Shown: positions 6,801-16,510, numbered from the stretch's first letter. The stretch: 64,000 nucleotides of DNA from Acidobacteriota bacterium (GCA_016703965.1 JADJBB010000021.1:1054001-1118000); one strand, 5' to 3'. The notes: a model not told the origin generated them from the letters alone. Numbers and translations are program-made.

Positions 6801-9329
6801 TCATTGCGAGCGCAATGTTCCGAGCGGTTTTCGGAATAAGACATCAAAACTAGCCGCAACACCGACCAGAGTAACCAGAAGCGCCGTCACTACCACGCCG
6901 AGCACAGCGATCGTCGGCTCAAATTCCCAGTCGATCCGCATTAGATATTTCGAGACCAAATACGAAAGCGTAACGCCGAAGCCGCTGGCGATAATTCCGG
7001 CCAGCAGTCCGAGCATGCCGTATTCGGCAAACAGGATCGTTGCCAGCGTTCGCCGTTTTGCTCCGAGCGTTTTTAAGATCGCGTTCTCATAGATCCGCTG
7101 CGATTTGGTCAGAGCGACCGAGCCGATCAGGATCAGAATGCCGCTAAGCAGTACGAAGCTGCCCACGAAAGATATTGCGATCACAAAGTTATTCACCAAC
7201 CGGTTGACCGCCGCGATGATGTCTGCGACGTCGAATATTTGAACGTTCGGAAACTTGTCCAGAATGTCACGCTGCAAACGCTGACGGTCGGTTGCCGGAA
7301 CGTGGTTCAGGGTTGTTACGGCAAAGCTCTGCGGTGCCTTTTCGAGGCTTCCGGGTTTGAAGACAAAGACGAACGCGGTTCGGGCATTGCGGACGTCGAT
7401 CTTTCTGATATTCGAAACAAGAGCTGTGATCTTGCGGCCCGAGATGTCGAAGGTGATCGAATCGCCCGGCTCGATCTTAAGCGTTTGGGCCATTCCTTCC
7501 TCGACCGAGACCTCCGGCAGGTCGGGGTCTTTGCTCTTTTGCCACCATTCTCCGTCGATAATGGTTTCGTTCTCTTCGAAATTTTCGCGATAGGTTATGG
7601 CGAACTCACGGCCGATCTGGCCTTGCTGCTGACGCACTTCACGCTGTTGATAGTCGATCGGTTCGCCGTTCACGAAAGAGATGCGTGCTCTAACGGTCGC
7701 GGTCTGCTCCGGTTTCTCGCCGGTACGCTGCTCGATCATCTGAGCGAGGTCGGCGATCTGGCTTTTTTGAATATCAACAAATATCAGGCTCGGCAGGCGA
7801 CGGTTTCGTGAAAAATCGAACTCGCGAACGAGATTCGTCTGCATGATCTGAACGGTAATGACAACGAATGCTCCGAGCCCAACGGCCAGCAGGATTATTC
7901 TCGTCTGATTTCCCGGACGATAGAGCGAATTCACCGCCTGGCGAACTGAGAACGAGCCGAGGCTTTTGAACTTTTTCAGGAGCCACGTAAGAACCGCCGC
8001 CGAAACATATAAAACTAAGCCCGTTGCTGCCAATCCGCCGAGGAAGAACGCTCCGACGCGGATCGATCCCGCCTGCCAGATCGCCAGGCCGAGCAATCCG
8101 AGAAGACACACGAGCCCGAACGACCACTTCGTCCAATCGAGCTTCGAGATATTGACGTTGTTCTCGTCACGGAGCAGCAGCTTGGGCTTTATCGTGCGGA
8201 TCTGCAGCAGCGGCAAAGCCGAGAACAGCAGCGAGATCAGAATGCCGAGGATCATCCCCTGAATGGCGGTCGAGAAACCGACCGCATAGCTCATCTTCTC
8301 AGGCAGAGCATCGGCAAAACGCCATTTTGCGATCCACAGGCCGCCCTGGGCGAGCACAGCGCCGAAAAGGCTGCCGACGAGCCCGAGCGTCAGGATCTGG
8401 AGCAGATAGACGGTGATTATCTTCGTTCCGCTCGCACCAAGACATTTTAGAACAGCGACCGTTTTTCGCTTCTGTTCGACAAAGGCACGGGCGACATTCC
8501 ACACGCCAACGCCGCCGAGGACGAGAATGAGAAGACCGGTGAGCGACAGATAATTCTCCGTCCTCTCGAATTGCTCGCTCAGATTCTCCTGCTGTTCGCG
8601 GTACGAATTGACCTGCACGGTCGTGCCGGTCAGGGCTGTTCGCAGCTCTTTCACCAACTCCGTCGGATTTTCGGACGTGCGGTAGAGGATGCGGCGGCGA
8701 ACTCGGCTTGTGTTTCTCGTGATGCCGGCGTCGTCGAACGCCTTTTTCTCGACAAAAATACGCGACCCTAGCCGGAAACCGCTCGATCCGCCCGGTTCCT
8801 CGTCAAATGTTGCTCTGATCTCAAACTCGCTCTCGCCGATCTTCAGCTTGTCGCCGACCTTTACCTTAAGTTCCTCTAGCAAGATCCGGGCGACGACGGC
8901 GCCTTTGTTTTCGAGCAGCTTGAAATCGAACGGCTTACCATCCGACAGTTCGAATTTACCAACCAGTGGAAACGGCGGTTCAACGCCTTTTAGTTCAATG
9001 AACTCAAGCGATGTATTCGCGGGATCCGCGGGCCGTGCCATCGAAGCGGTCGTGATCGTCTCGTTTCGAGCCTCGACCGTGGGGAAGCGTTTTATAACCT
9101 CCTCGATCCTAGAAACGTCGGTTGGTGAAAAATCGTTGGTTGACGTGACTTCAAGATCTGCGGTCATCAACGCCCGAGCGTCATTCCCGACGACCTTGGT
9201 CAGATTCTGTATCAGCGACCGCAAAGCGACCACCGACCCGACACCCAAAGCGATGCAGAGAAAAAAGAACAGCAGTCGCTGCCATGATGAGCGGATCTCG
9301 CGTCGGCTTAGGTTGAAGATAAATTTCAT
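6801..9329 (-). CDS. ABC transporter permease with two FtsX domains (YbbP-like)
   Basis: 842 aa. Helix 1 lies at residues 14-36, followed by a large extracytoplasmic domain (about 40-260), three helices of the first FtsX domain (about 260-380, with LGGVGVWNVARAFVEQKRKTVAVLKCLGAS), more helices, a second periplasmic domain and a second FtsX domain (about 700-830, with KSQRIYENAILKTLGAKRRTL). This is the double-FtsX architecture of YbbP and related permeases that work on lipids or lipoproteins rather than importing solutes. Its ATG overlaps the stop of the upstream ATPase gene by 4 bases (9326-9329), indicating translational coupling. The divergent tesA-like gene nearby mirrors the E. coli tesA / ybbA-ybbP arrangement. 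Confidence 0.85.
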   Translation of the reverse strand: MKFIFNLSRREIRSSWQRLLFFFLCIALGVGSVVALRSLIQNLTKVVGNDARALMTADLEVTSTNDFSPTDVSRIEEVIKRFPTVEARNETITTASMARPADPANTSLEFIELKGVEPPFPLVGKFELSDGKPFDFKLLENKGAVVARILLEELKVKVGDKLKIGESEFEIRATFDEEPGGSSGFRLGSRIFVEKKAFDDAGITRNTSRVRRRILYRTSENPTELVKELRTALTGTTVQVNSYREQQENLSEQFERTENYLSLTGLLILVLGGVGVWNVARAFVEQKRKTVAVLKCLGASGTKIITVYLLQILTLGLVGSLFGAVLAQGGLWIAKWRFADALPEKMSYAVGFSTAIQGMILGILISLLFSALPLLQIRTIKPKLLLRDENNVNISKLDWTKWSFGLVCLLGLLGLAIWQAGSIRVGAFFLGGLAATGLVLYVSAAVLTWLLKKFKSLGSFSVRQAVNSLYRPGNQTRIILLAVGLGAFVVITVQIMQTNLVREFDFSRNRRLPSLIFVDIQKSQIADLAQMIEQRTGEKPEQTATVRARISFVNGEPIDYQQREVRQQQGQIGREFAITYRENFEENETIIDGEWWQKSKDPDLPEVSVEEGMAQTLKIEPGDSITFDISGRKITALVSNIRKIDVRNARTAFVFVFKPGSLEKAPQSFAVTTLNHVPATDRQRLQRDILDKFPNVQIFDVADIIAAVNRLVNNFVIAISFVGSFVLLSGILILIGSVALTKSQRIYENAILKTLGAKRRTLATILFAEYGMLGLLAGIIASGFGVTLSYLVSKYLMRIDWEFEPTIAVLGVVVTALLVTLVGVAASFDVLFRKPLGTLRSQ

Positions 9330-10009
9330 TTGAAATCACCGTTCAACTCATCGTTCACGACCCGGCCGTCAGCAAGAATGATCTGCCGCTGAGCTTTCGC
9401 TGCAAGAGCACCGTCGTGCGTTACCAAAATGAGCGTAACGTTATTCTTTTTATGTAGATCGGTCATCAGTTCGAAAATATGCTGGCCGTTCTTTGAATCG
9501 AGATTTCCGGTCGGTTCGTCGGCGAGCAGGATCTTTGGCGAATTGGCGAATGCTCGAGCGATAGCGATCCGCTGTTGTTCGCCGCCGGAGAGTTCGGCCG
9601 GGTAATGGTGGCCGCGGTTGGTCAGATCTACCTGATCGAGGAGGGCTGAGGCGCGTTCACGAACGCCGCTCAGGCAAAGTATTTCCATTGGGATCAGGAT
9701 GTTTTCGTACGCCGTGAGGCTCGGGATCAGGTGGAACGACTGGAAAATGAAGCCGATCTTTTCACTGCGGATCTTCGCGAGGCCGTCTTCGGTCATCGCT
9801 GTGACTTCGTCATCATCAATGAATATCTGGCCGGAACTCGGAGCATCGAGGCCGGCGATCAGACCGAGCAAGGTCGATTTACCGCTGCCGGACGCACCAG
9901 TGACCGCGACGAACTGGCCGTCCGGGATGTCGAACGATACATCATTGAGAATGGTCAGATCCTCGGTGCCTGAGCGGACGGTTTTGATGACATTCTTGAG
10001 CTGGATCAT
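9326..10009 (-). CDS. ABC transporter ATP-binding protein (YbbA/LolD family)
   Basis: 227 aa from the ATG at 10009 (MIQLKNVIKTVRSG). A longer reading from 10051 would translate a repeat and is less likely. Walker A is GASGSGKST, the Q-loop is FIFQSFHLIPSLTAYEN, the signature is LSGGEQQRIAIARA, Walker B is ILLADEPTGNLDSKNG, and the switch His is in LVTHD. The ADEPTGNLD form is typical of the MacB/LolD/YbbA group, which powers mechanotransmission-type permeases. It is the partner of the double-FtsX permease immediately downstream. It is cytoplasmic and membrane-associated. Confidence 0.92.
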   Translation of the reverse strand: MIQLKNVIKTVRSGTEDLTILNDVSFDIPDGQFVAVTGASGSGKSTLLGLIAGLDAPSSGQIFIDDDEVTAMTEDGLAKIRSEKIGFIFQSFHLIPSLTAYENILIPMEILCLSGVRERASALLDQVDLTNRGHHYPAELSGGEQQRIAIARAFANSPKILLADEPTGNLDSKNGQHIFELMTDLHKKNNVTLILVTHDGALAAKAQRQIILADGRVVNDELNGDFK

Positions 10010-10028
10010 AAGAAGAAAAGAGCGATTT

Positions 10029-10136
10029 AACGCAAAGACGCAAAGGAGCAAAGTTGCAAAGGCTCTATAATAGGTGCAAATGTCATCTCTTTAGTTTCCT
10101 TAGCTTTGCGTCTTTGCTCCTTTGCGTCTTTGCGTT
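10029..10136. repeat. 25-bp perfect inverted repeat of the CGCAAAGACGCAAAGG type
   Basis: The left arm 10029-10053 (starting AACGCAAAGACGCAAAGG) and the right arm 10112-10136 are exact reverse complements, separated by 58 bp. They occupy the divergent intergenic region between the ABC ATPase start (10009) and the tesA-like gene (10235). Transcripts crossing it in either direction could form a long hairpin. Related oligonucleotides occur near 29541-29560 and 55467-55491. Confidence 0.75.
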
Positions 10137-10234
10137 GAAAAACCTGTCTTCATCTTAGCTTGCGAAAAATACCCGAACAAGTTCCAATAATTTTTGCATC
10201 ATATTTAGGTGTCTCGTCGTTATAGCAAACTATC

Positions 10235-10939
10235 ATGCGTTCTTTAATGCGAAATTTATTGATCATTAGTTTCACCTTTTTGGTGGCTCTCGGTTTAGGC
10301 TGTGCGGCGGCAAAGCCCGGACAAAATTCTTCGAACCGAGCGGCGAAAGCTGTCTCGACCCCGAAAGCCGTATCGGATCGGCCCAAGATAATCGCTTTCG
10401 GCGACAGCCTTACCGCCGGATTCGGTTTGGCGGAAAAAGAATCTTATCCGTATCTGCTCCAAGAGAAACTGAAGGCCGACGGATTCGATTACGAGGTTGT
10501 AAACGCGGGTGTTTCGGGTGATACGAGCCTCGGCGGACTTGAGCGGGCGGATTGGGTTCTCGAACAGGACAACGCCAAGATCCTCATCCTCGAACTCGGG
10601 GCGAACGACCTGCTGCGCGGTGTTCCGGTCGAGAAGATGAAAGATAACCTCGACAAGATAATTCGCAAGGCAAAGGCAAAGAACATCAAGATACTGCTTT
10701 GCGGAATGCTTGCGCCGCCAACGATGGGAGCGCAATATCAGCGTGATTTCCTTAAAGCCTTCCCCGATCTTGCGGCCGAACATAAGGTTGAGTTTCTTCC
10801 ATTTCTGCTCGATAATGTAGCTACGGTCAAAGAACTTAATCAGGCGGATGGTATCCATCCGAACGCCGAGGGCGAAAAGATCATGACCGAAAACGTTTAT
10901 AAAGCTCTCAAACCGATGCTCGGCGAGCGAATCCGTTAG
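10235..10939 (+). CDS. SGNH-family arylesterase/lysophospholipase (TesA-like), probable lipoprotein
   Basis: 234 aa. The N-terminus has a hydrophobic stretch and a lipobox ending at C23 (LGLGC), so it is probably a lipid-anchored envelope protein. SGNH blocks are complete: GDSLTAG (nucleophile S58), the block II glycine in VSGDTSLGG, the GAND block in LELGANDLL, and the DGIHPN block with the catalytic Asp and His. The family hydrolyses acyl esters, thioesters and lysophospholipids. Its divergent placement opposite a ybbA-ybbP-like pair matches E. coli tesA, which supports the assignment. The start follows the repeat-rich intergenic region. A second ATG (residue 5) is a possible alternative. 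Confidence 0.88.
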   Translation: MRSLMRNLLIISFTFLVALGLGCAAAKPGQNSSNRAAKAVSTPKAVSDRPKIIAFGDSLTAGFGLAEKESYPYLLQEKLKADGFDYEVVNAGVSGDTSLGGLERADWVLEQDNAKILILELGANDLLRGVPVEKMKDNLDKIIRKAKAKNIKILLCGMLAPPTMGAQYQRDFLKAFPDLAAEHKVEFLPFLLDNVATVKELNQADGIHPNAEGEKIMTENVYKALKPMLGERIR

Positions 10940-10964
10940 CTAAAAAAAGACGAAAAAGAAGGTC

Positions 10965-11543
10965 ATGAAGAGAAATGCATTTTTGGTCTCCCTTGTGCTT
11001 GCATCGGCTGCGATAGGAATGTCAGTTATTTGCGTAAATGGCCAGACACCTTACGTCAGGCCTAGTGCGGAAAAGAGATTCCAAAATTACGTCAAAGATA
11101 CGGTTGGTCCTGGAGCCTGGGCTGGCATGGTTGCAGGTGCTGGTTTCGCGACGGCGAGAAACGATCCCGAGGAATGGGGTGGAAAATCGAAAGGATTCGG
11201 CAAGCGGTTGGCCTCCAATTTTGGCAGGAATCTGATCAAGAATACGATCACCTACAGCCTCGACGAAGCCCTCAAACTCGACAGCAATTACTACAGAAGC
11301 GAGAAACGCGGGGTCAGCGACCGGATCAAAAACGCCCTGCTTTCTACCGTTACCGCCCGAAAGCCGGATGGAAAGCGAACTGTCGGCATCCCGCGTCTTG
11401 TCGGAACCTATTCCGCCGGCATCATATCAAAGGAAACCTGGTACCCGCCGCGTTACACCTGGAAGGACGGTGTTCGAAGCGGCACGATCTCTCTTGGCAC
11501 TAAAGCTCTGATAAATCTGGTCAAAGAGTTCATAAGACGCTGA
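10965..11543 (+). CDS. Exported protein of unknown function (192 aa)
   Basis: A signal peptide covers residues 1-27 (LVSLVLASAAIGMSVICVNGQ). The mature protein is basic and glycine-rich. It contains GPGAWAGMVAGAGFATARNDPEEWGG and a YYRSEKRG segment, features I associate with a secreted or periplasmic family found in Acidobacteriota, but I cannot name a function. It follows the tesA-like gene by 25 bp and may be cotranscribed. No cysteine pairs and no catalytic motif are visible in the mature part. The 11544-11746 stretch after it contains no convincing gene. Confidence 0.65.
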   Translation: MKRNAFLVSLVLASAAIGMSVICVNGQTPYVRPSAEKRFQNYVKDTVGPGAWAGMVAGAGFATARNDPEEWGGKSKGFGKRLASNFGRNLIKNTITYSLDEALKLDSNYYRSEKRGVSDRIKNALLSTVTARKPDGKRTVGIPRLVGTYSAGIISKETWYPPRYTWKDGVRSGTISLGTKALINLVKEFIRR

Positions 11544-11746
11544 TCAACAGCGGACCGTGCACTGTCCGAGGAAAAACATCCAGAGAGTCTCGAATCGATC
11601 GAGCGACGAGCGAATCCATTGATCGAAAAAGCTCGAAATCGATATTCGGGACGAAATAATAACGGTTGTTCTGGGGCCAGTTGTTTTGCTTAATTCGCCT
11701 TGCTCTTGCGATCGTAGCTGTCCTGCTCTCTCAGCCGGAGAAAGTT

Positions 11747-13013
11747 GTGCAATTGTCTTTGACCGCAAGATTTAACTTGTTTCGAGAGTCATTCTTCCTT
11801 GCGTTGGACTCGATCCGCGGCAATGGAACGCGCTCAGCTTTAACCGTTGTGGGCATTGTGGTCGGCGTAGCCGTGGTGGTTATTGTGGCGGCTTTGCTTC
11901 AGGGGGCTCAGGCATTCGTAGTGGCGGCGACGGCGGGATTTGCTCCCGATGTTCTGCGGGTCGAAAAAGCATCGTTTCAAGATTTTGGTTCCGACGGGCA
12001 GGCGTTCGTTGAGGCTCAGGCGAAGCGGCCGGATATTTTTACCGACGATCTTGAATTCTTGAACGAACGGCTCGGCGAAAAGATCGAATTTGGTGCCCAG
12101 GTTGATTCCTCGCTTCCGGTCCGCCGAAATGAAAAGACTTTGGTCGGCGTACTCGTTCAGGGCGTAACCCCGAATATCACTGAGCTTTCGAATGTTGATA
12201 TCGCCTACGGCCGTGGACTAACTGCTACGGATGACAGATATCGAAGTAACGTTTGTGTAATAGGCCAAGACCTGGTCGATGAGCTGTTCCCGACAACCGG
12301 AGCGATCGGTGCGGATATCCGCCTCGGCCAGGTTCGTTATCAGGTCGTCGGCGTCGCATCGCCGCGGGGATCTGCCTTTGGTTCCTCGCAGGATGGGTTC
12401 GTTCAGATCCCGCTTGGCACATTTGCTCGGGTTTTTGGTGCCAGGTCGCTCAATTGCCATTCTCGCTAAGGCGAGAGATAAAGATAGGCTTTCGCTTAGC
12501 GATGTCGAGGAGCAGGTCAGGGTGGCGATGCGGATCCGCCGCAAATTGATCGGGACAGACAAGGAAGATAATTTTAGTTTTGTGACGGCGAAAAGCGTTC
12601 AGGCATTTTCCGCGTCCTTGACCGGGCTTGTTGGAATGATAGTTTATCCTCTGACCGGCATATCGCTTTTCGTCGGCGGCATAGTCGTGATGAACATGAT
12701 GTTGTCGTCCGTTACGGAAAGGACGAGGGAGATCGGTATAAGAATGGCAGTCGGAGCTCGCCGCCGCGATGTGCTGATCCAGTTTTTGATCGAGACAACG
12801 ACGCTGACCGTGATCGGAGGCGTTTTCGGCGTAGCGGTGGCTGCGGGCCTTGTTTCACTGCTTTCTTTTGCAACCGGGCTTTCGCTAGGGGTGCCGCTTT
12901 GGGCGGTTGCGGCGGCGATCGGAGTTTCGTGCGTCGTTGGGATCTTTTTTGGGGCGGTTCCTGCGAGGCAAGCCGCAAGGCTGGATCCTATCGAGGCATT
13001 GCGGTCGGAGTAA
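11747..13013 (+). pseudogene. MacB/FtsX-type ABC permease split by a frameshift
   Basis: Reading starts at GTG 11747 with GGAG six bases upstream. The N-terminal half has the MacB pattern (RESFFLALDSIRGNGTRSALTVVGIVVGVAVVVIV helix, then a periplasmic domain). It hits TAA at 12467-12469 just after GTFARVFGARSL. The homologous continuation (SIAILAKARDKDRLSLSDVEEQ, then the FtsX helices with SSVTERTREIGIRMAVGARRRDV and LDPIEALRSE) is in the next frame to 13013. A single missing base near 12450 explains this. Everything else is intact, so it is a very recent pseudogene or a sequencing or assembly error. Its neighbour at 13032 is an intact paralogue. Confidence 0.75.
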
Positions 13014-13031
13014 AAGATCACGCGATATTAA

Positions 13032-14294
13032 GTGAACATTCAGAGCATAAAAGATACGTGGCTGACCGTTCTGGACTCGATCCGGAACAATAAGCTGCGC
13101 TCGGGGCTGACTCTCACCGGCGTCATTGTCGGCACGGCCGTGGTAGCCCTGGTCGGTGCGGTACTTACCGGTCTGTCGCAAAGGGTTCAGGAAGTCTCAG
13201 ACAAAAGCTCGCCAAACGTAATTTATTTTACAAAAGAGCCGCGAATTGGCCCTTCGCTCCAGCAATTGACGGCTGAGGAGCGCCAGCGGAAGGACTTCAC
13301 GCTCAATGATGCGATCGCGGTTTCCGAACTCGAATCACCGCAAGCAGTTTCGCCTCAAAAGGTTCGAGGCAGTTACGGCCCTTCGGCAGATATACCCAAA
13401 GTTACGGCCCGTTCACGCGAGGGTATAAATCCGTTGATACTGGGCGTATGGGAAAACTACCCGCAGGTAATAAATGTACCTCTCGAAAACGGGCGTTTCT
13501 TTACAGAAGCGGAGCGGCGTGCGCGTGCTTCTGTTGCCGTTATAGGGTATGGGATCGCTAAACAGATCTTCGAAGAAATAGATCCAGTGGGTGAGGATGT
13601 AAAGATAGACGGGAAACTATTTCGCGTAGTCGGCGTCCTTGGACGTTCGACCGGAGAGGGCGTGATCGGCAGCGATGAGTTGGACGAGCGGACGGTGTAT
13701 ATCCCTTTCGAAACCTCGATGAAATTCTACCCCGAGATCGAAGGGACGCTGATCGCGGTTAGAGCACCGAACGGCAAGGTTGATGAGGTTACGGACGAAG
13801 TTACCTATCTGCTTAGAAAGCGGCGCGGGCTCAAGTCTTCGGATGAGAACAATTTTGGCGTTAACCGGTCAGAGCAGGTTTTTGAGCTGGTCAACGATGT
13901 GATCAATGGATTGGGCGTTATAGTGGTTCCGATCGCGTTGGCGAGCCTGTTCGTCGGCGGAGTTGGTGTTACGAATATTATGTTCGTGTCGGTCAAGGAA
14001 AGGACGGAGGAGATCGGGATCCGGCGAGCGCTCGGTGCGACTCGGAACGTGATCCTGAGACAGTTTCTGGTTGAAGCGATCGTGCTTACCAGCCTCGGCG
14101 GGCTGATCGGAATCGCGGTTGGGCTTATTCTGGCATTTGCCGTTAGAACTATCATTAGTTTCCCGGCTGCCGTCCCTTTTTGGGCTCTCGCGGCAGGATT
14201 TGGAGCGTCGGTAGTGGTAGGCTTAATCGCAGGGATCTATCCGGCTCTGCAAGCTTCAAGGCTCGACCCGGTTGAGGCCATGCGTCGAGTTTGA
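13032..14294 (+). CDS. MacB/FtsX-type ABC transporter permease
   Basis: 420 aa from GTG 13032. Helix 1 is at about residues 20-48 (LRSGLTLTGVIVGTAVVALVGAVL), followed by a periplasmic MacB-PCD-like domain of about 230 residues. Three C-terminal helices follow, with the FtsX hallmark VSVKERTEEIGIRRALGATRNVILRQFLVEAIVLT and the ending YPALQASRLDPVEAMRRV. MacB-type permeases couple a cytoplasmic ATPase to a periplasmic partner. No ATPase gene is adjacent, which is common for orphan permeases in Acidobacteriota. The gene begins 18 bp after its frameshifted paralogue and probably formed a heteromeric pair with it. Confidence 0.85.
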   Translation: MNIQSIKDTWLTVLDSIRNNKLRSGLTLTGVIVGTAVVALVGAVLTGLSQRVQEVSDKSSPNVIYFTKEPRIGPSLQQLTAEERQRKDFTLNDAIAVSELESPQAVSPQKVRGSYGPSADIPKVTARSREGINPLILGVWENYPQVINVPLENGRFFTEAERRARASVAVIGYGIAKQIFEEIDPVGEDVKIDGKLFRVVGVLGRSTGEGVIGSDELDERTVYIPFETSMKFYPEIEGTLIAVRAPNGKVDEVTDEVTYLLRKRRGLKSSDENNFGVNRSEQVFELVNDVINGLGVIVVPIALASLFVGGVGVTNIMFVSVKERTEEIGIRRALGATRNVILRQFLVEAIVLTSLGGLIGIAVGLILAFAVRTIISFPAAVPFWALAAGFGASVVVGLIAGIYPALQASRLDPVEAMRRV

Positions 14295-14306
14295 CTTACG
14301 AAAACT

Positions 14307-15473
14307 ATGAATGTTACCCATCTCGAATGTGCCCTGTGCGGATCGCGGCATGAGGCGAATGTGCTACAGAATCTTTGCGTCGAATGCGGAAAGCCGCTGC
14401 TAGTTTGCTACGATCTCGAAAAAGCGGCACAGACCCTGACAAAGGAAGCTCTCAAGACGCGAGAGCCGTCGCTTTGGCGTTATCGCGAGGTTTTGCCCGT
14501 CGAGCGAGCCGAGAATACCGTGTCGCTCGGCGAAGGCTGGACGCCGCTTTTTAGGACCGATTCACTCGCGGCAAAGCTGCCGATCAAACTCGAACTCTAC
14601 ATCAAAGACGAGGGCCAGAATCCGACGCAGAGCTTTAAGGCACGCGGAATGACCGCGGCGATCTCGATGGCTAAGGAGTTGGGCGTTACGAAAGCTGCCG
14701 TTCCATCGGCTGGAAATGCTGCCGGTGCTCTTGCCGCTTATGCGGCAAAAGCCGGTATCGAGGCAAACATTTTCATGCCGGCCGACACGCCAAGGGCAAA
14801 TATCGTCGAATGCGAGCAAACCGGTGCGAATGTCACGCTAGTGGACGGCCTTATTACCGATTGCGGTGCGATCGTTGCCAAGCGAAAAGAGGCGGAAGGC
14901 TGGTTCGATGTTTCGACTCTCAAAGAGCCGTATCGGGTTGAGGGCAAGAAGACAATGGGCTATGAGATCGCGGAGCAGATGGATTGGAATCTGCCGGACG
15001 TGATCATGTATCCGACCGGCGGGGGAACTGGGCTCATCGGTATGTGGAAGGCCTTTGACGAGATGGAACATATGGGTTGGATCGGTTCGAAACGCCCTCG
15101 AATGGTCTCTGTTCAATCAGAAACATGTGCGCCGATCGTGCGTGCTTTTGAGAACGGCGAGCGGTTTGCAGAGGAATTTGAAAACGCTGCGACGGTTGCT
15201 TCGGGCCTTCGCGTGCCGAAGGCGATCGGCGATTTTCTTATCCTCGATGCCGTACGGGCGTCACATGGAACCGCTATTTCGGTCACCGATGAGGAACTTG
15301 TCGCCGCCGTTCGTGAGATCGGTGCCGCTGAGGGTATTTTTACCGCACCTGAAGGAGCTGCGTGTCTCCCGGCACTGAGAAAATTGATCGCTGACGGCTG
15401 GATCGTTGAGGGCGAATCGGTCGTTATATTCAATACCGGAGCCGGCGTGAAATATCTCGAAGCTTTCGCTTAA
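14307..15473 (+). CDS. thrC: Threonine synthase
   Basis: 388 aa, PLP fold type II. It converts O-phospho-L-homoserine to L-threonine, the last step of threonine biosynthesis. An N-terminal zinc-ribbon-like segment has C8, C11, C24 and C27. The PLP lysine is K111 in NPTQSFKARG, the phosphate loop is PTGGGTGLIGM, and PSAGNAAGALAAYAAKAG is the typical substrate-loop segment. Length and the zinc-ribbon N-terminus match the class found in archaea and many bacteria. It begins 12 bp after the permease gene. Other PLP fold-II enzymes such as cysteate synthase share the fold, but the motifs fit ThrC best. Confidence 0.88.
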   Translation: MNVTHLECALCGSRHEANVLQNLCVECGKPLLVCYDLEKAAQTLTKEALKTREPSLWRYREVLPVERAENTVSLGEGWTPLFRTDSLAAKLPIKLELYIKDEGQNPTQSFKARGMTAAISMAKELGVTKAAVPSAGNAAGALAAYAAKAGIEANIFMPADTPRANIVECEQTGANVTLVDGLITDCGAIVAKRKEAEGWFDVSTLKEPYRVEGKKTMGYEIAEQMDWNLPDVIMYPTGGGTGLIGMWKAFDEMEHMGWIGSKRPRMVSVQSETCAPIVRAFENGERFAEEFENAATVASGLRVPKAIGDFLILDAVRASHGTAISVTDEELVAAVREIGAAEGIFTAPEGAACLPALRKLIADGWIVEGESVVIFNTGAGVKYLEAFA

Positions 15474-15593
15474 AAAAACGACATTTTTAACATAAAAGGT
15501 AATTTTCCGCTTATGTAGTTTGCTCTATTGCCGATAAGAAGAGTGCGTTCCCTTCCCGCGCTCGAACGGCAATCCGTTATTTAAGAGCAAGTT

Positions 15594-16484
15594 ATGTTTA
15601 AAAGTGTCGATCTTGAATTTTTTTCGATAGAGAATTTAGTTAAGACCGGACTACCGTCAATGCCCTCAAGCGTGATGAGGATCTCGGCATTGATGGCAGA
15701 TCTTAACGTCTCGCAGCAGCGAATCGCGGGGGCGATCAGTCTTGACCCGGTGATCTCTTCTCGTATACTCGCCCTTGCAAACTCGCCGATATATGCCCTG
15801 CATGGGACGATCACCAATCTCACCGAAGCCGTCAACGTTGTCGGGAACGGAGCGATAGCCGAGCAATTGCTTGTCTGCGGTGTCAGTGATGCGTTCGGCA
15901 GAAAGGTTCTGGATTCGCCTGCGGGGCGAACGATCTGGGTTCATTCACTCGCAACCGGGCTGACCGCGAACGAGATCTGCAAAATGGCGAAGATGCGCGG
16001 TGCAGAGGATGCCTTTAGCTGCGGACTGTTACACGATGTCGGCAAACTGATCCTATTGCGGGCAGACGCTCCGTTCTACACGGACCTGATCAAGCAAGGT
16101 GAGGATTCGGGGGATATTTCGGTGATCGAGCGACGTGTGCTGGGCTTCGATCATGCCGAACTCGGTGCCGCTGCCGGCATTGCGTGGAAGCTGCCGGGAG
16201 CCGTCTGCCATATGATCCGCAATCATCATCATCCGAGCACCTCGACTGCCGGCGTCGCACTAGCGCATGTGCTGCAGACGGCTGACCAGTTCGTAAAGGG
16301 AAGGATCTCATTCGAGGATCCTGAGTACTTTTTTGCGAATGACGACCTGCGTAAATTCGGGCTTGGCGAAGTCGAATTCGAAGACATCTGGGATAATGTT
16401 ACGCTGCGGCTCAGTGAAATGACCGATCCCGGACATTTATCGGGTGAATCTGTAAGTAACCGAAAAACGAAAACGCATTCTTAG
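15594..16484 (+). CDS. HDOD-domain signalling protein
   Basis: 296 aa. The whole central region is an HDOD domain: LPSMPSSVMRISALM, then the ISLDPVISSRILALANSPIYAL block that is characteristic of the family, then FSCGLLHDVGKLILL (the HD-like motif) and a later VCHMIRNHHHPSTS. HDOD proteins are related to HD phosphohydrolases but mostly act in signal transduction. Here the HD pair and later histidines are retained, so enzymatic activity is possible. It is cytoplasmic. There is no receiver or GGDEF domain. The SDR gene starts 26 bp further on and may be cotranscribed. The 120-bp upstream gap shows no obvious regulatory structure. Confidence 0.88.
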   Translation: MFKSVDLEFFSIENLVKTGLPSMPSSVMRISALMADLNVSQQRIAGAISLDPVISSRILALANSPIYALHGTITNLTEAVNVVGNGAIAEQLLVCGVSDAFGRKVLDSPAGRTIWVHSLATGLTANEICKMAKMRGAEDAFSCGLLHDVGKLILLRADAPFYTDLIKQGEDSGDISVIERRVLGFDHAELGAAAGIAWKLPGAVCHMIRNHHHPSTSTAGVALAHVLQTADQFVKGRISFEDPEYFFANDDLRKFGLGEVEFEDIWDNVTLRLSEMTDPGHLSGESVSNRKTKTHS

Positions 16485-16510
16485 ACGAAAGTTTAGGAGT
16501 GCTTTTTTGT

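Noticed and set aside
7239..7811. 190-codon open frame opposite the ABC permease
   Set aside because: It is antisense to a well-supported membrane protein, with no ribosome site and low-complexity composition; the same applies to antisense frames at 8689-9333, 27816-28502 and 41606-42322.
9555..9575. Match to GAGCGATAGCGA, part of the 28-bp dispersed element
   Set aside because: It lies in the conserved ABC signature codons (RIAIARA read on the minus strand) and the similarity ends after 12 bases, so it is chance.
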